In this document: positions 35,175 to 44,441 of the stretch, one piece after another | How positions within the stretch are numbered: the first letter of the stretch is position 1 | Layout of the letters: every line of letters begins with the position of its first letter | From: an uncultured Blautia sp. | GTDB lineage: Bacteria; Bacillota; Clostridia; Lachnospirales; Lachnospiraceae | Direction: 5' to 3' | NCBI GenBank assembly: GCA_900549015.1 | Contig: URMH01000010.1 | Span: 1 to 64,000 of the forward strand | DNA length: 64,000 bases | Notes under the pieces: model-generated | The model's input: the letters and a program-made list of their open reading frames with translations, nothing else | Database searches by the model: none | Told to the model about the DNA's origin: nothing | Position numbers and translations under genes: made by a program

Positions 35175-35212
35175 AAAAGGGACTATCGTTTTATTTTACG
35201 CGACAGTCCCCC
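35175..35212 (-). terminator. Hairpin between two GH3 genes
   Basis: GGGACT-A-TCG (35179-35188) pairs with CGA-C-AGTCCC (35201-35210), then TTTT on the minus strand. A partial terminator or mRNA end-protecting hairpin. Confidence 0.6.
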
Positions 35213-35221
35213 TTAAAAATC

Positions 35222-38017
35222 TTACTCTGTTTCCTGTTTTAATCCTTTTTTTCTTTTTCGCAGGTAATGTACGAGTACAAACAATGCAATGCCACCGATT
35301 ACGATACCACCGGTTACATTTACTTTCAGGAAGATCTTATCCATATTGGACATTCCTCCAATCGGATCTTCACTGCCTGCATAAGCGCCGCTGTTTACGA
35401 TTGTATACATAATGTTTTTACATGCTTTACGCATTGCCAGAACAGCTGTTGCGCTTCCTTCGAATCCCTTAATACAAAGCTCAAATGGTTTTAAATAAAT
35501 TTCACGGATTGCCTGCTCGGAAGCAAAGGTAAGAAGGAAAGCCTCTCTGTTGCATTCCTGGTCGTTGACTGCAAAATGTTTGATATACGGATACACACCT
35601 TTTGTCGCTGCTCCGTTCACCTGATTCATAGCCAGATAACCGGCAAGTACACCATCCTCAGAGTAGTACTCAAAGTTACGTCCGCCAAATGCAGAACGAT
35701 GCGTATTCATAGCTGGGCCATACCAGCCATAGTTTTTAACATCTGCAAATTCCTGTCCCATGGACTCTCCTGTCTCATAAGCGAGTTCTTTATTCCAGGT
35801 CTGAGCCAGAAGCACCTCACATGGATACGGAGTTCCGTAAGTCTTTGTCACAAAGTTATTAAGACCTGCAGGTCCGTCACAGTCTGAAGTTGCAATTTTA
35901 CCTACTGACTGAATTTCAGCTGTCTGCCATCCGCCTACATTAATCATCGTAGACATATCTTCAAAGCTCATCTGGTCCAAAAGCTTATCCCACTTTTCAT
36001 CATCATAATCCACACCTTTTAAATCAAACAGTGTAAGATTATTGTCTGCTCCAAGTACAGGCATCTCGTCATCCGGATTATCATATTTTGTGCTGTCATA
36101 AATACCAAATGTATTTTCCTCTACAGCTGCGCGCAGTTCATCAGACATGGTGCGCTGCTCTTCTGCAGGTCTTGCCCATGAAGCTCCTGCATTTTTGAAT
36201 CCATCTGCACGGGAAAGCTCAATAAAGTCTCCACGTGTGTAATCTTCAAATACATTTACAGGTGTTGTCTCGTCTGTAGAGCGTCCTTCCTCGCTGTAAT
36301 TAATGTCTTCCTCTACTGTAAACTTCTCTTCTGCAATTACCGTATGAGAATCAGAGCGAACAGAAACCGCATATTCTCCTGCTTCCAGAATATATCCGCC
36401 GCCTTCTACTTTAATTTCACCGGAATCGTAAGAAGCCATATCTTCTTTATTAATCTCAAAAGAAATTTTCTGAGATTTTCCCGGCTCCAGAAGTTCTGTT
36501 TTCTCAAACTGCACAAGATTTACAGAAGATTTTTCAATACCGCCGTTTGTATAAGGCGGTGTGTAATAAATCTCTACTACATCCTTGCCTGCTACTTCTC
36601 CGGTATTTTTCACCTCAACATCAAAGGAAATGGTATCTCCATTATCCTTGAAATTTGTCATAGTCTTTTCAAAGGTTGTATAGCTTAAACCGTATCCGAA
36701 AGGATACTGCACATAGCTGTCGTAATCAATAAGTCCCTCTTCTGCTGCTGTTTCGCAGAATTTATATCCCACGTAAATGCCTTCCACATAATTTACAAAA
36801 GAAATATTTCCTTTATATGTAGCATCTGCTTCCAGTGCCTGTGCTTTCAAATCATCTACATTTGTATATGGAATATTTCCGATATTGTTAATATAATGTG
36901 CGGAAAGTAAATCTTTCACATATGTATCTGCTGTTTTTCCAGATGGATTTACAGAACCGTTAAGAATCTCTCCCAGCGCGGAAAAACCTGTAGAACCTGC
37001 TCCCGGTGCAAGAAGAACAGATTTAATCTGCTCATACTCGTCTACCCATCCAAGCTCCATTGTATTGTTTGCATTAATCACTACAATTACATTTTCAAAT
37101 TCGGAGCAGACCTTTTCTACCATCTGTTCCTCAGTGACGGAAAGCTCCAGATAGGACTCTCCCTCCTCGAAATCATCATAAGAACCGTTATTTGTGTAAG
37201 TAGCATTCATATAACGCCAGTTTGCAGGTGCATTGGAAGTAGAAAGTCCCTGATTATATGTGCCGTTTATAACTGCATTCATATCTGTCGGAAGGTCTGC
37301 ACCTTCGCCTCCCGGACGTCCGATTACAATAACTGCTGTATCGGAAAAGTCTTTTGCCCCTTCCATAAGCTCATCTGTATAATGGCTCATATCCGGCTCC
37401 GGTAAGGACCAGTCCTGTGCAGACATGGAAATAACCGGTCTCTGGTCATAATAGTCTGTGTACATTTTGGAAAGATTTTCGTTTGTCTCAAATCCTGCAT
37501 CCTGTAAAGACTGTAAAATACCGACAGCACCTTCGGAGTGAGAACCTGCGGAACCAGTTCCTCCAAATACAGGATTCGTAGAATCCCATCCGAATACGTT
37601 CAGATTTTTCACATCAGAAGATAAAGGAAGAAGCCCTTCGTTTTTAACAAGCGTAATACCTTCTTCTCCGATTTTTTTAATAGTCTCTTTACTTCCTGCA
37701 ATCGTTTCCTCTGAAAATTCTGCTTTTGACGCATTTAAAAATCCGGAAACATTGGAATACATTGGACCATAACAAATGGAATTAATAATAATCAGGATTG
37801 CAGCCAGAAATGCCATAAAAGCTTCTATACGAACGACTGCGCGAAGACCTTTTTTTACAAAATGGGCAAGTCCCATAACAAGGACAAGGACCACTGCCGC
37901 CACAACGATTCCGTAAATGTATCCCTGCAGCTGCGTAAGGTAAGATATAAGATCCGCTTCACTGACACCCAGGCTGTACATAAAAGGTCCCAGAAGTTTA
38001 ACTAATAAATCAACCAT
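35222..38017 (-). CDS. Membrane-bound, domain-swapped GH3 protein lacking the nucleophile region
   Basis: Protein of 931 residues. Helices at about 34-54 and 67-86 and again at 902-919 anchor both ends. Between them the GH3 parts come in reversed order: sandwich domain (about 115-445), fibronectin-like domain (450-570), then barrel domain (about 675-875). That swap is known in Ruminococcus and Butyrivibrio GH3. The barrel keeps SDCDGPAGLNNF, FGGRNFEYYSEDGVLAG and KHFAVNDQECNREA, but after YLKPFELCIKGFEGSATAV (to 859) it jumps to AMRKACKNIMYTIVN; the segment that in the two neighbours carries the nucleophile (GFDG-x3-TDWG) is absent. So it is probably catalytically dead or strongly altered. 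Frame is intact. Confidence 0.88.
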   Translation of the reverse strand: MVDLLVKLLGPFMYSLGVSEADLISYLTQLQGYIYGIVVAAVVLVLVMGLAHFVKKGLRAVVRIEAFMAFLAAILIIINSICYGPMYSNVSGFLNASKAEFSEETIAGSKETIKKIGEEGITLVKNEGLLPLSSDVKNLNVFGWDSTNPVFGGTGSAGSHSEGAVGILQSLQDAGFETNENLSKMYTDYYDQRPVISMSAQDWSLPEPDMSHYTDELMEGAKDFSDTAVIVIGRPGGEGADLPTDMNAVINGTYNQGLSTSNAPANWRYMNATYTNNGSYDDFEEGESYLELSVTEEQMVEKVCSEFENVIVVINANNTMELGWVDEYEQIKSVLLAPGAGSTGFSALGEILNGSVNPSGKTADTYVKDLLSAHYINNIGNIPYTNVDDLKAQALEADATYKGNISFVNYVEGIYVGYKFCETAAEEGLIDYDSYVQYPFGYGLSYTTFEKTMTNFKDNGDTISFDVEVKNTGEVAGKDVVEIYYTPPYTNGGIEKSSVNLVQFEKTELLEPGKSQKISFEINKEDMASYDSGEIKVEGGGYILEAGEYAVSVRSDSHTVIAEEKFTVEEDINYSEEGRSTDETTPVNVFEDYTRGDFIELSRADGFKNAGASWARPAEEQRTMSDELRAAVEENTFGIYDSTKYDNPDDEMPVLGADNNLTLFDLKGVDYDDEKWDKLLDQMSFEDMSTMINVGGWQTAEIQSVGKIATSDCDGPAGLNNFVTKTYGTPYPCEVLLAQTWNKELAYETGESMGQEFADVKNYGWYGPAMNTHRSAFGGRNFEYYSEDGVLAGYLAMNQVNGAATKGVYPYIKHFAVNDQECNREAFLLTFASEQAIREIYLKPFELCIKGFEGSATAVLAMRKACKNIMYTIVNSGAYAGSEDPIGGMSNMDKIFLKVNVTGGIVIGGIALFVLVHYLRKRKKGLKQETE

Positions 38018-38044
38018 TTTTTCCTTTCTTCTCCTTTAAAATAA

Positions 38045-38125
38045 TCATTTATCCGGCAGAACCGCAGAAACCGGACTGCGGTTCAAGCCAGAAACCCGGC
38101 AAAGATTTCTCTCTGCCGAGTCACA
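38045..38125. other. Paired hairpins between GH3 genes
   Basis: A perfect 9-bp stem GAACCGCAG / CTGCGGTTC flanked by CCGGC/GCCGG-type pairings near 38052-38125, in the 141-bp gap between the secreted and the membrane GH3 genes. No T-run follows, so partial termination or mRNA processing is more likely than full termination. Confidence 0.4.
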
Positions 38126-38158
38126 TACTGAATATTGGCAATACTTTATTTTAATAAA

Positions 38159-40666
38159 TTATTTATTTGCTTCTGCATATGCTGCATAATCAAAGTTTGT
38201 TACTTTTGTAAGCGGCTCTGCTGTATATTTTGCTGTACGCTCATCATCAATCTTGCCGGACCAGTTCATACCAAATGCAAAATCATAAGTATTTCCATTT
38301 GCATCTGTGTAGCATTCCATATCTCTCGGAACATCTTCTAACTGTGCTTCTACTGCTTCCATAGATACCGGCTGCTGGAATACAAGGAGTCCGCTTGGCT
38401 CTGTCTGTCCAAGAATAACCTCTGCAATCACATTTTCGCGCTGTTCATTGTAATTTACAAGAATAACGTCTGCTAACGGCTCTACTTCATTCCATACCAT
38501 TCCGCGCTCCATTTTCATAGATACGATTACCGGAACATCACCAGCTGCTTCTGCTGCATACTGAAGAGCTTCCAAGTCTCCATAGTTAGCACATTCATGA
38601 GCAGCAACACCTTTGTAAGAACGGTTTTCCTTTGTTCCGTCTTCCAGAGTTTTTCCGGCAATAGAAGTTTCACGTGCTGTATCTGCTACATACTCGCCAT
38701 ACTGTAAGGATGCCGGATACCAAACCTGCTCTGTTCCTTCCGGAACCGGAGCTCCGCCAAATGCACCTGTTAACAGAGATTCATAAGAAGGTACATATGC
38801 TCCGCTCATGCCAACGAGAACATAATCACATGCTGCAATATCTTCTGCTGAAGCACGGGTTAAATCTTCTTTTGTATAAGCTTTGTTTCCTTCTTCATCT
38901 GCTTCACCTGTAGGCTCTCCAAGTGTATCTGTTACAACGTTGAAGTACTGTCCCAGTTCTTCCAGGTCCATACCAGGCTCCCATGTTGCCGGACCTTCAG
39001 ATATGCCGCTTGTCCATGCTGCGCTGAAACCAGTGTTGTATACATATGGTACGTATACAGTTGGCTTTTCAGAAGCTGCACCTTCTGCACTGATTGTTCC
39101 GTCGTTTTTCAGCATAACAACAGACTGTTTCTGTGCCTCATGTGCAAACTCTTTTGCAGAATCGCTGTTGACAACGGTATCTGCATAAGCTGTATCGCTG
39201 TAAGGCTGTTCAAACATTTCAAGATTCATCATTGTGCCTACGAATTTTTCCGCTGCACTGCGCATGATTTCGTCAGCTTTCTCCTGTCCGTCGCGCTCTA
39301 CAAGGATGTTGTATGCTTCTACAGCCTTATCAACATCGCTGTATCCGCCAAGAAGGTTTGCTCCTGCTTCCCAGCTTGTTGCAATACGGTCTGCTTCTTC
39401 CAGAGATTCAGCGCCCCATACTCCTGCAAACTGGTATACACCCCAGTCCGTAATCTTCAGTCCGTCAAATCCGCCTTCTTCAAGCATGTTATTAAGGTAA
39501 GGATTATAAACTCCTGCCCATTCTCCGCCAAGAGGATTTCCTTCCGCATCTACATCAATTGCGTACTCTGTCATAATACCGGAAGTTCCTGTTTTTCCCG
39601 GAAGATTAAATACACCATCAAAATAAGTAATCAGATGAGCTTCCAGATTATTTCCCGGAAATACTGCGTATCTTCCGCCATTTGCATGGTCGTCACGTCC
39701 GCCTTCTGTGGAGCCTGCACCTGCAAAATGTTTTGTAAAGCAGTAAACAGATTCATTTCCCCATCCAAGGTCTTCACCGTTTTCATCATATGTAGACTGC
39801 ATTCCATTTACGTATGCAGTTGCAATATCAAGTGTAAGCTGTGGGTCTTCTCCATAAGTACCGCCTGCACGGTTCATAATCGGAGATGCAATGTCCACCT
39901 GCGGTCCGAGAAGTGCAGATACACCGGCTGCACGATACTGTTTTGCTGTTTCCTGTCCAATTTCAGCCGCCAGCTCAGAATTCATAGTGGAAGCAAGAGA
40001 AAGTGTTTCCGGAAGACCTGAGATACCTGAAGGGTCAATGGAAATCATTGCCGGAATACCATAAAAACTCTTCTCTGCCACTTCCTGAATTGCATTTGCC
40101 CATTTTGCATGAGCAGAACCTCCCTGGGAAATCTGACGTGTAACACCACCGCGTCCTCCCTGCATCAGGTAAGTATAAGAACCATCATCTTCTTTTAAAG
40201 GCTCTGTTGTAAAGTCTCCCCAGCCGCCATGTGTAAGCACTGCTGCGATTTCCTCACCTTTCATCTGACCTGCCAGATTATCTGCACGTTCCTCTGTTTC
40301 CAGTCTCCAGTCCTCATAAGCATCCAGCTCGCCATTCTGGTTCATATCTTTAAATGCGTATCCATCTACCTCAATCAGTTTTACTCCGGATGTCTGAGAT
40401 AATCCAAGTGTATCTCCGCCCTCATTTTCAACCTTAATCCAGTTATCATCTGTAACTGTAATTGTATATTTTGCATCCTTACTCGGAACAATTCCGCCTG
40501 GAGTATCTGCATCTGCCTCTTTTTCTGCCTGTTTGTACGGGTCGTCTGTCGCTGCTTCTGCCTGCTTATATGGGTCATCTGCTGCAGCAACTGGTGAAAC
40601 AACACCGCCTGCTGTTAAGCTCAATGTCAGCATTAACGCCATTAATCGCTTTGTTCTCTGTTTCAT
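38159..40666 (-). CDS. Secreted GH3 beta-glucosidase
   Basis: Family 3 hydrolase of 835 residues with normal domain order and a Sec signal peptide (MKQRTKRLMALMLTLSLTAG to about AAA at 29). Right after cleavage an 11-residue unit beginning DDPYKQAE occurs twice. A calcium-type loop DMNQNGELDAYEDW lies near 107-120. Barrel motifs are LLGPQVDIASPIMNRAGGTYGEDP, TKHFAGAGSTEGGRDDH and nucleophile Asp407 in GFDGLKITDWG. No lipobox, sortase signal or anchor is seen, so it is secreted or loosely held. AAAGGAGG precedes the chosen ATG at 40664-40666. First gene of the GH3 operon. Confidence 0.92.
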   Translation of the reverse strand: MKQRTKRLMALMLTLSLTAGGVVSPVAAADDPYKQAEAATDDPYKQAEKEADADTPGGIVPSKDAKYTITVTDDNWIKVENEGGDTLGLSQTSGVKLIEVDGYAFKDMNQNGELDAYEDWRLETEERADNLAGQMKGEEIAAVLTHGGWGDFTTEPLKEDDGSYTYLMQGGRGGVTRQISQGGSAHAKWANAIQEVAEKSFYGIPAMISIDPSGISGLPETLSLASTMNSELAAEIGQETAKQYRAAGVSALLGPQVDIASPIMNRAGGTYGEDPQLTLDIATAYVNGMQSTYDENGEDLGWGNESVYCFTKHFAGAGSTEGGRDDHANGGRYAVFPGNNLEAHLITYFDGVFNLPGKTGTSGIMTEYAIDVDAEGNPLGGEWAGVYNPYLNNMLEEGGFDGLKITDWGVYQFAGVWGAESLEEADRIATSWEAGANLLGGYSDVDKAVEAYNILVERDGQEKADEIMRSAAEKFVGTMMNLEMFEQPYSDTAYADTVVNSDSAKEFAHEAQKQSVVMLKNDGTISAEGAASEKPTVYVPYVYNTGFSAAWTSGISEGPATWEPGMDLEELGQYFNVVTDTLGEPTGEADEEGNKAYTKEDLTRASAEDIAACDYVLVGMSGAYVPSYESLLTGAFGGAPVPEGTEQVWYPASLQYGEYVADTARETSIAGKTLEDGTKENRSYKGVAAHECANYGDLEALQYAAEAAGDVPVIVSMKMERGMVWNEVEPLADVILVNYNEQRENVIAEVILGQTEPSGLLVFQQPVSMEAVEAQLEDVPRDMECYTDANGNTYDFAFGMNWSGKIDDERTAKYTAEPLTKVTNFDYAAYAEANK

Positions 40667-40740
40667 AATATTTTTTCCTCCTTTGCCCTGGAACAAAACT
40701 CAGTCCTTTTTTATATGAATGGATTTTAACATAAATTTGA

Positions 40741-40770
40741 CAGTCTGTTTTACTTTCTGCACAAGCTGTT
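40741..40770. promoter_or_regulatory. Candidate LytTR direct repeats between GH3 operon and response regulator
   Basis: ACAGTCTGTT (40740-40749) and ACAAGCTGTT (40761-40770) are in direct orientation 21 bp apart, the spacing seen for LytTR-type regulators. They lie about 75-105 bases before the secreted GH3 start, next to a TTAAAAT -10-like box with no -35. Confidence 0.5.
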
Positions 40771-40792
40771 GTTTTTTTGCATTAATTGTCAC

Positions 40793-40821
40793 TTGCACAG
40801 AGCTTTTAAAATCTATATAAT
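40793..40821 (+). promoter_or_regulatory. Response regulator promoter
   Basis: TTGCAC (40793-40798), 17-base spacer, TATAAT (40816-40821). Confidence 0.75.
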
Positions 40822-40885
40822 ATAAGAAGTATAAATCGCAGACAATACCAGGGACAAAATCAACAGCATAAAAAGGAGTACAACC

Positions 40886-41590
40886 ATGATAAGAATTGCA
40901 ATCGTGGAAGACGAAGAAACATATATTAATCAGTTTACAGAATATCTGCAGAATTATCAAAAGACTACAAATGAAGAGATTGATGTCACTGTATATCGCG
41001 ATGGAGACGAAATTACTTCGAAATACAAATCACAATATGACATCATTCTGACGGACGTGCAAATGAAATTTATAGATGGCATGACTGCTGCTCAGGAAAT
41101 TCAAAATGTGGATTCCAAGGTCATTATCATTTTTATCACAAATATGTCTCAATATGCCATTCACGGATATAAAGTAGGCGCTCTGGACTACATCCTGAAG
41201 CCGGTTTCATACTTTTCCTTCTGTAAACACATAGGGGAAGCTATTGCGCGGCTGAAAAGACGAAGTAGCAATTATATAACCATCTCTGTAAAAGGGGGAC
41301 TGCTCCGTCTGGATACATCTGATATTTACTATATTGAAAGTCAGGGACATAGCCTGCTCTACCATACCCACAGCGGAACCCATATTTCTTCCGGAACTAT
41401 GAATGCAGCAGAAAAACAACTGGAAGGTTATGGATTCTCAAGGGGAAATAAAAGCTATCTTATCAACCTTGCATATGTAGATGGCATTCAGGATAAATGT
41501 GCGCAGGTAAAAGGGGAACTTCTTCAGATAAGCCGTCCCCGGCAAAACGCATTTCTACAAAGTCTTATGAAATACTGGAGTGAACATTAA
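40886..41590 (+). CDS. LytTR (AgrA/LytR-type) response regulator
   Basis: DNA-binding response regulator of 234 residues. The receiver domain has acidic pocket VEDEETYINQF, phosphorylation Asp in YDIILTDVQMKFIDG (near 57) and the Lys in YILKPVSYF (near 105). The LytTR domain (about 130-232) shows LDTSDIYYIESQGHSLLYHT and FSRGNKSYLINLAYVDGI. Its likely targets are the divergent GH3 operon and itself. Its probable kinase is the convergent GHKL gene. No AgrD-like peptide or AgrB peptidase gene is nearby. Confidence 0.92.
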   Translation: MIRIAIVEDEETYINQFTEYLQNYQKTTNEEIDVTVYRDGDEITSKYKSQYDIILTDVQMKFIDGMTAAQEIQNVDSKVIIIFITNMSQYAIHGYKVGALDYILKPVSYFSFCKHIGEAIARLKRRSSNYITISVKGGLLRLDTSDIYYIESQGHSLLYHTHSGTHISSGTMNAAEKQLEGYGFSRGNKSYLINLAYVDGIQDKCAQVKGELLQISRPRQNAFLQSLMKYWSEH

Positions 41591-41593
41591 AAT

Positions 41594-41654
41594 AATATGG
41601 GGACTTTGTACTACAGATTATTTTATCTGTGTACAAAATCCCCATATTGCTTTT
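41594..41654. terminator. Bidirectional terminator between regulator and kinase
   Basis: AATATGGGGACTTTGTAC (41594-41611) pairs with GTACAAAATCCCCATATT (41631-41648), one mismatch region, with an inner ACAGAT/ATCTGT pair; T-runs follow on the plus strand. Confidence 0.85.
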
Positions 41655-42992
41655 TTATACAGTTTTGCCTATTTCCAAAAGCACTCGCACTTTAAACCAG
41701 CCTTCCTGTAATGTAATGGTCATAGCGCCGTTATATTTCTCCGCCACCTTCTGAATTGATTTCAAGCCGAAACCATGACGGATTTTATCGCTCTTCGTAG
41801 TACCGGGAAGTACCCGGTTCTTTTCTATCTCCAGTTTATTTTCACTGTAGTTTTCACATTCAATAATAATAAACCCCTTATGCTGTCTCACAGACAAGTT
41901 GATCAATCTTCTCTCTTCAATTTGAACCTGCTGTGTTGCCTCAATTGCATTATCAAGAATATTTCCAAACAAAGAACAAATATCTTTTACATGAATATCC
42001 GATAACGCTTCTCCGTCTACCATTGCCTGAAGTATGATTCCACGTCTTTGGCACAATAAAGTTTTAGTTGTGAGAATAACATCCAGTACCTGATTTCCCG
42101 TATCCATAAAGGTTTCCTGAACAGCCAGTGCCTGTTCCATATCTGCCAGAACTTCATGACATCTTGCCGGATTTTCTTCTCTTTTCAGAACCGCCAGATA
42201 ATGTTTCATGTCGTGCATTTCTTTGCGCAAAAGCTCTGAATTTTCCACAGCCGTCCTGTATTGCTCATACTGTTTTTTAAACAGTCTGTTGATTTCATCA
42301 TTTTCCATCTTAACAGCCAGCTCGTTTTTCCGCCCCATCTGTGTCATCAGCATCAGCATTCCGCTGAAATCTACCAATGTACGAACATACAACAGATTTC
42401 CCTGTGCTGAAATGGGAGTGTCCGTCCATACAAAACTGATATTTCCCATAATAAAAGCGCCCGCACCTGTCAAAAGAACGGAAAGCAGTTCATGCACACT
42501 TGTATTCAGCGGAATATCCTTATATACATTCCCCCGCTCTCCTCGATAATATATCCCGAACACTATGGCATATACCAGCACCATCACGCCTGCCGAACAC
42601 AGAAATGTGTCTTTCTTTGTGATACTATTTCCCCAAACATAAAGCTGACGATAAACAGACGCTGCAAATTCAGCTAAAACAAATGCGTGTACTGTAACTA
42701 CGCCGCAATCCATTGGGGTTACCTCCAGCACCAGATAAAGAAACAAGTACATTAATCCTACTGCCCCAATCATCATTGGAACCCAGAAAGCAATGGAAAG
42801 CAGTCCGGCAATAAACTGGAATAAAATCAACGCTCCAGCCGAGACCACACAATACACTACATATGCTTTCTTTTCAACTCTCCGCCTGCATATATTAAAA
42901 TAGACAAAAATGGCGAGCCATTCTGCGATTGCTGTAAACAGTCTTGGAGTGTCTAAGATAGCTTCCGGAAACAAAAAGGCATTATAAGTCAT
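41655..42992 (-). CDS. GHKL-type sensor histidine kinase (AgrC-like)
   Basis: Membrane kinase of 445 residues. The N-terminal half (to about 215) has six or so hydrophobic helices; a coiled linker follows (MENDEINRLFKKQYEQYRT). The phospho-accepting His is in RKEMHDMKHYLAVL (near 262). The ATPase has DICSLFGNILDNAIEATQQ (N box) and GTTKSDKIRHGFGLKSIQKVAEKYNG (G box). It should phosphorylate the LytTR regulator transcribed toward it. What it senses is unknown; a glycoside or a GH3-related product is possible from the context. Confidence 0.88.
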   Translation of the reverse strand: MTYNAFLFPEAILDTPRLFTAIAEWLAIFVYFNICRRRVEKKAYVVYCVVSAGALILFQFIAGLLSIAFWVPMMIGAVGLMYLFLYLVLEVTPMDCGVVTVHAFVLAEFAASVYRQLYVWGNSITKKDTFLCSAGVMVLVYAIVFGIYYRGERGNVYKDIPLNTSVHELLSVLLTGAGAFIMGNISFVWTDTPISAQGNLLYVRTLVDFSGMLMLMTQMGRKNELAVKMENDEINRLFKKQYEQYRTAVENSELLRKEMHDMKHYLAVLKREENPARCHEVLADMEQALAVQETFMDTGNQVLDVILTTKTLLCQRRGIILQAMVDGEALSDIHVKDICSLFGNILDNAIEATQQVQIEERRLINLSVRQHKGFIIIECENYSENKLEIEKNRVLPGTTKSDKIRHGFGLKSIQKVAEKYNGAMTITLQEGWFKVRVLLEIGKTV

Positions 42993-43048
42993 AGTCTCAT
43001 CATCCTCATAAAATTTATCATTTTTAATTACTCCTATGTCCTCAACAG

Positions 43049-43080
43049 AAAAACCCCGGAAACCTTACGGTTCCGGGGCA
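43049..43080 (-). terminator. tuf terminator
   Basis: CCCCGGAA (43054-43061) pairs with TTCCGGGG (43071-43078); TTTTTC follows on the minus strand. Confidence 0.9.
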
Positions 43081-43145
43081 TCTTACGCTTGGACACAAAG
43101 TTATCTTGCGATAACACTATATATAATTTATCTGTTAATCAGTGA

Positions 43146-44339
43146 TTACTCGATAATGGAAGCAACACGGCCTGATCCTACAGTACGTCCACCTTCACGG
43201 ATAGCGAAAGTAAGACCCTGGCTCATAGCGATTGGGTGGATCAGTTCGATTGTCATTTCGATGTTATCTCCAGGCATGCACATTTCTACGCCTTCTGGAA
43301 GGTTACAAACACCTGTAACGTCTGTTGTTCTGAAGTAGAACTGTGGACGGTAGTTGTTGAAGAATGGTGTATGACGGCCACCCTCGTCTTTTGTCAGAAC
43401 GTAAACCTGAGCTGTGAATTTTGTATGGCATGTGATTGTTCCCGGTTTAGCAAGAACCTGTCCACGCTCGATTTCGTTTCTCTGAACACCACGAAGAAGA
43501 GCACCGATGTTGTCACCAGCCTGAGCTTCATCAAGAAGTTTACGGAACATCTCGATACCTGTTACAACAACTTTACGTGTTTCTTCTTTGATACCAACGA
43601 TTTCAACTTCTTCAGATACGTGAAGAACACCAGCCTCAACACGGCCTGTTGCAACAGTACCACGACCTGTGATAGAGAATACGTCCTCTACAGGCATAAC
43701 GAAGTCTTTATCTGTGTCACGCTTTGGATTCGGAATGTAGCTGTCAACAGCGTCCATAAGTTCCATGATCTTGTCTCCCCAAGGACCGTTCGGATCTTCA
43801 AGAGCTTTAAGAGCAGATCCCTGAACAACTGGTGTGTCATCGCCTGGGAAGTCATACTCGCTTAACAGCTCACGGATTTCCATTTCAACAAGTTCAAGAA
43901 GCTCTTCGTCCTCAACCATGTCGCATTTGTTCATGAATACAACGATGTAAGGAACACCTACCTGACGGGAAAGAAGGATATGCTCTTTTGTCTGAGCCAT
44001 AACACCGTCTGTAGCAGCAACAACAAGGATAGCGCCGTCCATCTGAGCAGCACCAGTGATCATGTTCTTAACGTAGTCAGCATGTCCTGGGCAGTCAACG
44101 TGTGCGTAATGTCTCTTCTCTGTCTCATACTCAACGTGTGCTGTAGAGATTGTGATACCACGCTCTCTTTCTTCCGGAGCTTTATCGATGTTCTCGAAAT
44201 CTGTAGCGCTGTTACCAGCAACTCTTTCAGCAAGAACTTTTGTGATAGCTGCAGTTGTAGTTGTTTTACCGTGGTCTACGTGACCGATAGTACCAATGTT
44301 GCAATGCGGTTTGCTTCTCTCAAATTTAGCTTTAGCCAT
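43146..44339 (-). CDS. tuf: Elongation factor Tu
   Basis: GTPase that carries aminoacyl-tRNA to the ribosome, 397 residues. G1 is [10 protein letters not shown]2 ERGITIST, G3 [10 protein letters not shown]4 NKCDMV and G5 SALKAL; domains 2 and 3 are complete to [16 protein letters not shown]. The start [12 protein letters not shown] has AAGGAGG upstream; the open frame extends 44 further residues that are not EF-Tu. The last gene of the str operon, also with its own promoter. Confidence 0.98.
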   Translation of the reverse strand: MAKAKFERSKPHCNIGTIGHVDHGKTTTTAAITKVLAERVAGNSATDFENIDKAPEERERGITISTAHVEYETEKRHYAHVDCPGHADYVKNMITGAAQMDGAILVVAATDGVMAQTKEHILLSRQVGVPYIVVFMNKCDMVEDEELLELVEMEIRELLSEYDFPGDDTPVVQGSALKALEDPNGPWGDKIMELMDAVDSYIPNPKRDTDKDFVMPVEDVFSITGRGTVATGRVEAGVLHVSEEVEIVGIKEETRKVVVTGIEMFRKLLDEAQAGDNIGALLRGVQRNEIERGQVLAKPGTITCHTKFTAQVYVLTKDEGGRHTPFFNNYRPQFYFRTTDVTGVCNLPEGVEMCMPGDNIEMTIELIHPIAMSQGLTFAIREGGRTVGSGRVASIIE

Positions 44340-44404
44340 TTTGAATGTCCTCCTTAAAAATTGGCTCTTTATATACAGAGCATCTTTTTCGGTTTTAAAC
44401 TTGC

Positions 44405-44434
44405 TATCCTTGATTATATTGCAAATCAAGGATA
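44405..44434. promoter_or_regulatory. Long dyad covering the tuf promoter
   Basis: TATCCTTGATT (44405-44415) and AATCAAGGATA (44424-44434) are perfect 11-bp arms; ACTTGC and GCAAGT extend them outside a 3-base bulge (to about 44399-44443). The dyad spans the -10 and spacer of the tuf promoter. On the plus strand it is followed by a T-rich stretch, on the minus strand not. Confidence 0.55.
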
Positions 44435-44441
44435 TTTGCAA
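44413..44441 (-). promoter_or_regulatory. tuf promoter
   Basis: Minus-strand TTGCAA (44436-44441), 17-base spacer, TATAAT (44413-44418), in the 176-bp fusA-tuf gap. Confidence 0.65.

Noticed and set aside
39140..40021. 293-codon frame antisense to the secreted GH3 gene
   Set aside because: Composition (many Cys, Phe, Ser) and lack of motifs mark it as a shadow of the GH3 reading frame.
40511..40579. Short repeats as a CRISPR array
   Set aside because: Only two units, directly adjacent and in coding frame; they are a peptide repeat.
40697..42992. Agr-type quorum system with a signal peptide gene
   Set aside because: The kinase and regulator are AgrC/AgrA-like, but I found no AgrB-like gene and no small AgrD-like frame nearby.
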